Positions 47,184-54,087 of a stretch of 64,000 nucleotides of DNA are shown one piece after another. The number at the start of each line of letters is the position of its first letter. Within the stretch, counting starts at the first letter, position 1. The position numbers and the translations under genes are program-made. Below the pieces are notes generated by a model. It ran no database searches. It worked only from the letters and a program-made list of their open reading frames with translations, and was not told the origin of the DNA. The stretch is from Anaerolineales bacterium (GTDB taxonomy: Bacteria > Chloroflexota > Anaerolineae > Anaerolineales > Villigracilaceae): contig JADLBX010000032.1 of the NCBI GenBank assembly GCA_020847435.1, positions 1-64,000 of the forward strand, written 5' to 3'.

Positions 47184-49280
47184 ATGCCCGATCCTTCGTC
47201 TCCGCTCAGGACAAGCCTGCTTCAACAACAAATAATTGACTCGCCCCTCGACTCGAAACTCTTCGTGTCGGGTCCCGCTGGGACGGGGAAAACCACCGCC
47301 GCCGTCGAACGGATGCGTCACCTGCTTGCTCAAGGCGTGCCTGGCGAATCGATTCTCATGCTCACTCCCCAGCGGACTTTGCAAGAGCCGTATCTCGACT
47401 TGCTTTACAGCCCCGAACGACGCGCGGGCGGCGAGGTCACTCCCGCGACAATTGGCGGTCTGGCGCGGCGCATGTGTGACTTGTTCTGGCCTCTCGCAGG
47501 TGAAGCGGGTAAATTTGCGCATCCCGACCAGCCTCCAGTCTTTCTCACTCTCGAAACGGCGCAGTATTACATGGCGCATTTGGTCCGTCCATTGTTGGAC
47601 GAGGGATATTTTGAATCCGTCACGATTGACCGAAATCGTTTGTATTCACAGATCATTGACAACCTCAACAAAGCCGCAGTGATCGGGTTTAAGCACACTG
47701 AAATTGCCACTAAACTCGACGCGTCCTACTTCGGCGACCCCGCCCAGCGCCGCGTCTACGCCGACGCGCAAGATTGCGCCAACCGTTTCCGCCAATATTG
47801 CCTCGACCACAACCTGCTGGATTTTTCCTTGCAACTGGAAACTTTTGCAAATGTTCTGTGGACTCAGGACATTGTGAGCAATTATCTAAAAGGGACATAT
47901 CGCCACCTCATTTACGACAACGTCGAGGAGGACGGTCCCCGTGCACATGATATCGTCGCTGAATGGAGCGCGGACTTCCAGTCCGCCCTGCTGATCTACG
48001 ATGAAGGCGCAGGCTTCCGCTACTTCCTCGGCGCAGACGTGGAAACAGGCTTTGCTTTGCGAAAACTAAGCAATGAGCACATTCAACTGCAAGAAAGTTT
48101 TGTCATGTCGGAGGATGTCTCAAATTTGAGCGATGGGTTGGTGAATGCGATTTCACTCTCCCCAAATTCGGAGAATTTAGGGAAGGCAGGGGAGGGGTCC
48201 GCTCTTTCCATTGTTCAAGCGCACTTTTATCCTGAACTTCTTGATTCAATCGTCAATGAAATCCAGTCTCTAGTCTCTAATTCTCTAATCTCTCCCTCCG
48301 AAATCGTCATCCTCGCCCCCTACCTCTCCGACGCCTTGCGTTTCTCGATCACGCACAGACTCGAAACGAAAAATATCCCTTGGCGTTCGCATCGCCCGTC
48401 GCGCTCGTTGAAGGATGAACCCGCCTCCCACGCGTTGATCACACTTGCCGCGCTGGCGCATCCGCATTGGAATATCCACCCGCCGAAATTTGACGTGGCG
48501 TACGCGTTGATGCAATCCATTGACGGACTCGACCTCGTCCGCGCGCAATTGCTGACCGACATCGTCTACCGTCAACGTGACATCCAACTCTCAACCTTCG
48601 ACCAGATCAAGCCCGACGTGCAGGAACGGATTACTTTTTCAATCGGCAATCGCTGTTCGACTCTTCGAAATTGGATCGAAGAATATCGTGCCTCGGACAG
48701 CCTGCCGCTCGATCACTTCCTCCGCAAATTTTTTGGCGAGGTATTGTCGCAGGCGGGATTTGGCTATCATCGCAACTTCGACTCGATTCGTGTGGCGGCG
48801 AGTTTGGTTGAGTCGGTGAAAAAGTTTCGCCTCGCTTTAGACCTAACAGGTCTCGGAGACCTGTTAGGTCTAGGACGCGAATACATCCAAATGCTGCAAG
48901 ACGGCGTGATCGCCGCGTCGTATCTCGAAGGTTGGCAGAACGAGGACAAAAACGCGGTTCTCGTCGCGCCCGCGCACACGTTCTTGATGATGAACCGTCC
49001 CGTCACGATTCAATTCTGGCTCGACGCTGGCTCGAGTGGATGGTACGAGCGACTCTCCCAACCGCTCACGCATCCGTACGTGTTGAGTAAAAGTTGGCAA
49101 GATGGTCGCCAGTGGACTGACGCGGACGATGTGCAATACAGCAAAGAAGCGATGGCGCGGCTGGTTTCAGGTTTGCTCCACCGATGCCGCGAACGCGTCT
49201 ACTTGGGAATCGCCGAACTCGGCGAAAGCGGATTCGAAGGACGCGGCGAATTGTTGCGTGCGTTTCAAAAGGTTTTATGA
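47184..49280 (+). CDS. UvrD/AddB-like P-loop protein with degenerate motif II
   Basis: Walker A FVSGPAGTGKTTAAVERM; motif Ia-like ILMLTPQRTLQE; LIYDNVEEDGP where DExQD is expected. Confidence 0.7.
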   Translation: MPDPSSPLRTSLLQQQIIDSPLDSKLFVSGPAGTGKTTAAVERMRHLLAQGVPGESILMLTPQRTLQEPYLDLLYSPERRAGGEVTPATIGGLARRMCDLFWPLAGEAGKFAHPDQPPVFLTLETAQYYMAHLVRPLLDEGYFESVTIDRNRLYSQIIDNLNKAAVIGFKHTEIATKLDASYFGDPAQRRVYADAQDCANRFRQYCLDHNLLDFSLQLETFANVLWTQDIVSNYLKGTYRHLIYDNVEEDGPRAHDIVAEWSADFQSALLIYDEGAGFRYFLGADVETGFALRKLSNEHIQLQESFVMSEDVSNLSDGLVNAISLSPNSENLGKAGEGSALSIVQAHFYPELLDSIVNEIQSLVSNSLISPSEIVILAPYLSDALRFSITHRLETKNIPWRSHRPSRSLKDEPASHALITLAALAHPHWNIHPPKFDVAYALMQSIDGLDLVRAQLLTDIVYRQRDIQLSTFDQIKPDVQERITFSIGNRCSTLRNWIEEYRASDSLPLDHFLRKFFGEVLSQAGFGYHRNFDSIRVAASLVESVKKFRLALDLTGLGDLLGLGREYIQMLQDGVIAASYLEGWQNEDKNAVLVAPAHTFLMMNRPVTIQFWLDAGSSGWYERLSQPLTHPYVLSKSWQDGRQWTDADDVQYSKEAMARLVSGLLHRCRERVYLGIAELGESGFEGRGELLRAFQKVL
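48155..48197. repeat. CTCTCCCC-AAATTCGGAGAATTT-AGGG palindromic repeat inside CDS
   Basis: CTCTCCCCAAATTCGGAGAATTTAGGGAAGGCAGGGGAGGGG. Confidence 0.7.
48839..48871. repeat. 33-bp perfect palindrome (15-3-15) inside CDS
   Basis: AGACCTAACAGGTCT-CGG-AGACCTGTTAGGTCT; 33 nt = 11 codons. Confidence 0.92.
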
Positions 49281-49285
49281 AATCC

Positions 49286-49318
49286 AGGTGACAGTCATCT
49301 TAAAGATGACTGTCACCT
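49286..49318. repeat. 33-bp perfect palindrome (15-3-15)
   Basis: AGGTGACAGTCATCT-TAA-AGATGACTGTCACCT. Confidence 0.9.
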
Positions 49319-49331
49319 ATGAGGAAAATCA

Positions 49332-50345
49332 ATGAACAAAAAACATTTGTTGCTTGCTGTTTCATTTTTCATGCTGGCTTGCGGAGTTGTTGGCGCGCCG
49401 ACGGTTATCCCACCTACCGCGACGAATGCGATTTCAACTGTCCCGCCTGTTGATTCAACGGCTACGACTCCTCCATCCACGGGCGGATCGACAATAGCAA
49501 ACTGTCCGATGTTCCCTGCAAATAACTTTTGGAACGCGCGAGTTGACACGTTGCCTGTGCATCCCGATTCAAACGCGTGGATTGACAGCATCGGGCGCGG
49601 CGAAGGCTTCCACATGGACTTCGGCTCGGGCGAGTGGGACGGGGGTCCGATCGGGATTCCATATAACGTCGTGGTTGGATCAACTGTCCCGTCGTATGAC
49701 GCGGAGTTTTATTATCCCGAAGAATCCGACGCGGGACCGTATCCCATCCCAGAGAATCCAAACATCGAGTGGGGGAGCGATCATCACATTTTGGTCGTGG
49801 ACACCGAGACTTGCACGTTGTACGAAACGTATGACATGAGTTTCGACGGCGCAAATTGGAGCGGCGGCTCGGGCGCGATCTGGGACTTGAACTCGAACGC
49901 CCTGCGCCCCGAAACGTGGACGTCCGCCGACGCGGCGGGTTTGCCGATTCTGCCAGGGTTGGCGCGATACGATGAAATTGCGGCTGGCGAGATTCAGCAC
50001 GCGCTGCGATTCACTGCCGAAGACACGGCGGGATACATTTGGCCCGCGCGGCATCAAACATCCGATCCGCAAAGCGGAATCCCGCCGATGGGCGCTCGCT
50101 TCCGCTTGAAAGCGGATTACGACATTTCGGGTTTCCCGCCTGAGATGCAAATTTTGTTGCAAGCGTTCAAAACGTATGGAATTGTGCTGGCGGATAACGG
50201 CTCGAATTGGTACGTCAGCGGCGCGCCTGATGAACGTTGGGACAACGATAGGCTGCATTTGCTCGATGTGTTGACTGGCGATGATTTTGAGGCGGTGGAT
50301 ACGTCGGTGTTGGTGGTGGAGAGGGATTCGGGTGAGGCGAAATAA
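49332..50345 (+). CDS. Lipoprotein of unknown function
   Basis: Lipobox FFMLACG; complete ORF with SD GAGGA upstream. Confidence 0.7.
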   Translation: MNKKHLLLAVSFFMLACGVVGAPTVIPPTATNAISTVPPVDSTATTPPSTGGSTIANCPMFPANNFWNARVDTLPVHPDSNAWIDSIGRGEGFHMDFGSGEWDGGPIGIPYNVVVGSTVPSYDAEFYYPEESDAGPYPIPENPNIEWGSDHHILVVDTETCTLYETYDMSFDGANWSGGSGAIWDLNSNALRPETWTSADAAGLPILPGLARYDEIAAGEIQHALRFTAEDTAGYIWPARHQTSDPQSGIPPMGARFRLKADYDISGFPPEMQILLQAFKTYGIVLADNGSNWYVSGAPDERWDNDRLHLLDVLTGDDFEAVDTSVLVVERDSGEAK

Positions 50346-50350
50346 AAAAA

Positions 50351-50545
50351 TAACCGCTAAGAGCGCAAAGACCACGAAGAAAGCCAATTAAGATTCTTAG
50401 CGACCTTGGCGGGCTTTGCGGTTCAAAAAAGATTAACCGCTAAGTGCGCGAAGAGCGCAAAGAAAACCAATTAAAAGACCTTAGCGGGCTTTGCGGTTCA
50501 AAACGATTAACCGTTAAGAGCTCGAAGAACACGAGGAAAGACAAG
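50351..50545. repeat. Palindromic AACCGCTAAG repeat units (2 full + left half) upstream of GxxExxY gene
   Basis: Units 50351-50424, 50434-50500, half-unit 50508-50545; ends AACCGCTAAG / TTTGCGGTT. Confidence 0.85.
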
Positions 50546-50554
50546 GAGTTTAGG

Positions 50555-50977
50555 ATGAGCGCTGATATTGAAGCGATTGGGAAAGACATAGTTGACGCCG
50601 CATTTCAAATCCATAAACAATTTGGACCAGGCTTGCTGGAGTCGGCATATCAGGAATGTCATGTATACGAACTTCGGAAGCGCGGAAGGATTGTGCAGGC
50701 AGAATTGGTTTTGCCGATTGAATATGATGGTCAGCAGTTTGATAAGGGGTATCGGATAGATGAATTAGTGGACGATCTCGTTATTGTTGAAAACAAGGCG
50801 GTGGATGAAATTCATCCGATCTTTATGGCGCAACTGCTTACCTACATGAGACTCAAGAATATCAAACTTGGCTTTCTGATAAACTGGAACGTAAAATTAA
50901 TGAAAAATGGAATCCAAAGAGTTGTCCTTGGTCTTGATGAACCGCGCAACCGCGCTGGCTTCATCAAAAAATCTTGA
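50555..50977 (+). CDS. GxxExxY family protein (PD-(D/E)XK nuclease-like)
   Basis: GPGLLESAYQECHVYELRKRG; IDELVDDLVIVENKAVDEIHPIFMAQLLTYMRL. Confidence 0.9.
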   Translation: MSADIEAIGKDIVDAAFQIHKQFGPGLLESAYQECHVYELRKRGRIVQAELVLPIEYDGQQFDKGYRIDELVDDLVIVENKAVDEIHPIFMAQLLTYMRLKNIKLGFLINWNVKLMKNGIQRVVLGLDEPRNRAGFIKKS

Positions 50978-50983
50978 TCTGTT

Positions 50984-51182
50984 CACCGCTAAGTGCGCCA
51001 GGAACGCGAAGGAAAACAAATAAGAATCTTAGCGAACTTTGCGGTCTTGGCGGTTCGTAAAAAACTTTACCGCTAAGCTCGCCAAGATCACGAAGAAAAC
51101 CAATTAAGAATCTTAGCGACCTTTGAGGTCTTGACGGTTCACAAATTAAAAACTTGGCGCACTTAGCGATCTTAGCGGTTAA
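50984..51182. repeat. Palindromic AACCGCTAAG repeat units (2 full + right half) downstream of GxxExxY gene
   Basis: Units 50984-51055, 51069-51141, half-unit 51147-51182 ending CTTAGCGGTTA. Confidence 0.85.
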
Positions 51183-51187
51183 TAATA

Positions 51188-53686
51188 ATGACCTTCACCC
51201 CTCGCCCCTCCCAACAAGAAATCCTCCGCTACAACGGCGGACGGCTCGGCATTGCGGCTGTCCCTGGCGCGGGGAAGACGCACATCCTCTCCGCGTTGGC
51301 GGCGCAGATTATTCAAAGCGGCGCGTTGCAAGACGATCAGGAAGTGCTCATCGTCACACTCGTCAACTCGGCGGTGGACAATTTCGAAGCGCGCATAAAG
51401 CGCTTCTTCGACAATCCTTTGCACGCCCTCTACAAATATCGTGTCCGCACATTGCATGGGCTGGCGCATGACATCGTCCGCGAGAAACCTGCGCGTGTGG
51501 GGCTTGAGGAGCGCTTCAGCATCATTGACGAGCGTGAGGCAGGCTTCATCCGCCGCGAGTCGGTCAATGCGTGGCTGGCGAATCATTCACTGGATGAATA
51601 CCTCGACCCCGCCCTCGATCAATCGAAAATGGATTGGGTCAAGCGTCAGCAACTTCCTGATCTTTTGGACTCCCTCGCCTTAGCCTTTATCCGCTCCTCG
51701 AAAGACCGCCTCTTGACTCCCGAAAGCCTGCGCTCAAAACTGGACGCGTTTCCCACGCCCCTGCCTCTCGCCGAACTTGGCTACAGCATCTACGCGGACT
51801 ATCAACGCGCCCTAGCCTATCGCGGCGCGGTTGACTTCGACGATTTGATTCGACTCGCATTGACCCTCCTCGAAAACGACGAAGAGTATTTAGCGCGTTT
51901 GCAATATCGCTATCCGTATATTTTGGAGGACGAGGCGCAAGATTCGAGTCTCACGCAGGAGAGGATACTTTCGCTTCTCAGTGGTGGTCGAGTAGCCGCG
52001 GAGCGGCGTATCGAGACCACAACGACTGATTTGAATCTAGCCTCTGGTCTCGATACGTCCCGCGAAAAGCGGCGGGACTACTCGACCAGCGAGTTGGGAG
52101 GAAACTGGGTCCGTGTGGGCGACCCGAACCAAGCCATCTTTGAGACGTTCACAACCGCTTCGCCTGAACTGTTGCGCGCCTTCATCCAAAACAACCCAAG
52201 TGTGGATATGCCCGAGTCGGGGCGGTCACAGCCATCAATACTCGCTTTGGCGAATCACCTCATTGATTGGGTGATGATCTCTCATCCCATCCCCGAAGCG
52301 CGGACGGCGCTGTCTGTGCCGCATATTGTCCCTGTGCCAGCGGATGACCCGCAACAGAATCCGCCCGATAACCCTGCGGGCATCAAATTCATCAGCAAAC
52401 GCTATACGCCCGACGAAGAATTGGAAGCGGTGGTCAAATCGGTGAAGGGATATGTCGACTCGATTTGGGATTTCCCCGACGACGACAAACCGACGATTGC
52501 GATCCTTGTCCCGCGTAACCAGCGCGGCGTGGAAGTAGTCAACGCGTTGCGTCAAAAGGGGATTGAGCCGATTGAATTAATTTCAAGCACAAGCGAGACA
52601 CGCGCGGCGGCGGGGTCGTTGAGTTATTTGTTGGCGTATTTGTCCGATCCAAGTTCGGCGCGGAAGTTGTCGAAAGCGTATGAGGTGTTCAGAAGAGACT
52701 GGAGACTGGAGACTGAGGGAGGGCGAAGAGAGGAAGAGAGAATTGGAGAATTAGAGAATTTGACAGCGCGGCGTGAATTGCTTGCGCAGGCGGCGACTCT
52801 GATTCGGAAGATAGGCGATGTGGAAAACTTCGTCGCGCCCCTCACCCTGCCCTCTCCCGAAGGGAGAGGGTATGAGTCCCCCTCTCCAGCGGGAGACGGG
52901 TTAGGGGTGAGGGAGCAGGCGTCCCCTGAGTCTGAAGCGGGCGCCGATCAGGCGCTTCTCCAAGAGTTGGGAGAGTTCCGAGTCGTCGTGCAGAGATGGT
53001 TGAGCGCGGTGACGCTTCCGATTGATCAACTCGTGTTGACGCTGGCGCAGGATGTGTTCACCGAGGTGCATGATCTGGCGCTGGCGCATAAACTGGCGTT
53101 GGTGTTGCGAAAAGCCGCGGACGATCATCCCGATTGGCGACTGCCAGAGTTGACGGCGGAACTGGCGGTGATCGCCAAGAACGAACGGCGCTTCATCGGA
53201 TTCTCGTCGGACGATTCGGGCTTCGACCCCGAACGCCACCGCGGACGGGTGGTGGTGACGACGATGCACAAGGCGAAGGGGCTGGAGTGGGACCGAGTCT
53301 ATTTGATGTCGGTCAATAATTATGACTTCCCGTCGGCGATGCCGAACGACCGTTTTATTTCGGAGAAGTGGTTCGTGCGCAGCGGCTTGGATTTGTCGGC
53401 GGAGGCGTTGGCGCAGTTGACCGCGCTGGGGTGGTCTCGATATGCGCCGCCACCGAACGGTGGCGCTACTCGACCAGCAAATGATGAGTATGACTGGTAC
53501 GAGGAAGGCGCGGCGACATCCCGCTCGCGGCTGGATTATGTGAAGGAACGCCTGCGACTATTCTACGTGGGCATCACACGTGCCAAGCGCGAGTTGTTCG
53601 TCACGTGGAATTCAGGCAGGCAGGGCGATGCGACGCCGTCCTTGCCCTTGTCCGAGTTGATGGGGTGGTGGGAGGAGCAAGGATGA
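51188..53686 (+). CDS. UvrD/PcrA-like ATP-dependent DNA helicase with repeat-derived insertions
   Basis: IAAVPGAGKTHIL; YILEDEAQDSS; VRVGDPNQAIFETF; VVTTMHKAKGLEWDRVYLM; LRLFYVGITRAKRELFVTW. Confidence 0.92.
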   Translation: MTFTPRPSQQEILRYNGGRLGIAAVPGAGKTHILSALAAQIIQSGALQDDQEVLIVTLVNSAVDNFEARIKRFFDNPLHALYKYRVRTLHGLAHDIVREKPARVGLEERFSIIDEREAGFIRRESVNAWLANHSLDEYLDPALDQSKMDWVKRQQLPDLLDSLALAFIRSSKDRLLTPESLRSKLDAFPTPLPLAELGYSIYADYQRALAYRGAVDFDDLIRLALTLLENDEEYLARLQYRYPYILEDEAQDSSLTQERILSLLSGGRVAAERRIETTTTDLNLASGLDTSREKRRDYSTSELGGNWVRVGDPNQAIFETFTTASPELLRAFIQNNPSVDMPESGRSQPSILALANHLIDWVMISHPIPEARTALSVPHIVPVPADDPQQNPPDNPAGIKFISKRYTPDEELEAVVKSVKGYVDSIWDFPDDDKPTIAILVPRNQRGVEVVNALRQKGIEPIELISSTSETRAAAGSLSYLLAYLSDPSSARKLSKAYEVFRRDWRLETEGGRREEERIGELENLTARRELLAQAATLIRKIGDVENFVAPLTLPSPEGRGYESPSPAGDGLGVREQASPESEAGADQALLQELGEFRVVVQRWLSAVTLPIDQLVLTLAQDVFTEVHDLALAHKLALVLRKAADDHPDWRLPELTAELAVIAKNERRFIGFSSDDSGFDPERHRGRVVVTTMHKAKGLEWDRVYLMSVNNYDFPSAMPNDRFISEKWFVRSGLDLSAEALAQLTALGWSRYAPPPNGGATRPANDEYDWYEEGAATSRSRLDYVKERLRLFYVGITRAKRELFVTWNSGRQGDATPSLPLSELMGWWEEQG
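51985..52088. repeat. Two inverted copies of TGGTCTCGATACG...CTACTCGACCA inside helicase CDS
   Basis: 51985-52019 (minus orientation) and 52045-52088 (plus orientation). Confidence 0.9.
52838..52915. repeat. GC-rich palindromic repeat inside helicase CDS
   Basis: CCCCTCACCCTG-CCCTCTCCC-GAA-GGGAGAGGG...GGGTTAGGGGTGAGGG; encoded APLTLPSPEGRGYESPSPAGDGLGVRE. Confidence 0.85.
53432..53476. repeat. TGGTCTCGATATG...CTACTCGACCA inside helicase CDS
   Basis: TGGTCTCGATATGCGCCGCCACCGAACGGTGGCGCTACTCGACCA. Confidence 0.9.
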
Positions 53687-53745
53687 ATGCAGAAGGATGA
53701 AGGGTGAAAACGGGATATAATGCCGATAGATAATGAGAGGCGCCA

Positions 53746-53982
53746 ATGAATAAAACACTCAATCAATTATCTCCTGATGAGTTCGAAGGCTTGGTCGAGC
53801 GCGCTGTGGACAGACGGCTCGAAGTCTGGATGACTCAATTGATGGACGCGCTCACCAGCATTGACGAACCTGCCAGTGAGTTTCGCCCCGAGTTTGCCGA
53901 CTCCTTGCGAAAAGCGATCCTGCAATCGGAGGCGGGCGAGGGCATGGATTTGAAATCCTTCCGCGCCGAGATTGGGGAATGA
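53746..53982 (+). CDS. Small antitoxin-like protein (orphan)
   Basis: 78 aa MNKTLNQLSPDEFEGLVERAVDRRLEVWM...; layout typical of small antitoxins; no adjacent RelE/PIN toxin recognised. Confidence 0.5.
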   Translation: MNKTLNQLSPDEFEGLVERAVDRRLEVWMTQLMDALTSIDEPASEFRPEFADSLRKAILQSEAGEGMDLKSFRAEIGE

Positions 53983-53994
53983 AGAAGGGAAAGT

Positions 53995-54087
53995 GAGTTG
54001 TTCGTGATATGGAATTCAGGCAGGCAGGGCCATACGACACCGAGTTTGCCGCTGAGTGAGTTGATGGGGTGGTGGGAGGGGATGTGA
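53995..54087 (+). pseudogene. Duplicated 3' end of the UvrD-like gene
   Basis: Encodes ELFVIWNSGRQGHTTPSLPLSELMGWWEGM*; compare UvrD C-terminus ELFVTWNSGRQGDATPSLPLSELMGWWEEQG*. Confidence 0.9.

Noticed and set aside
50346-51185. Repeat units around the GxxExxY gene as a CRISPR array
   Set aside because: Units are palindromic, diverged, unevenly spaced and interrupted by a gene; no uniform spacers and no cas genes.
47184-53686. Helicase-like plus UvrD genes as a classical AddAB pair
   Set aside because: No C-terminal PD-(D/E)XK nuclease domain is recognisable in either protein and the genes are separated by 1.9 kb; kept only as a hypothesis.
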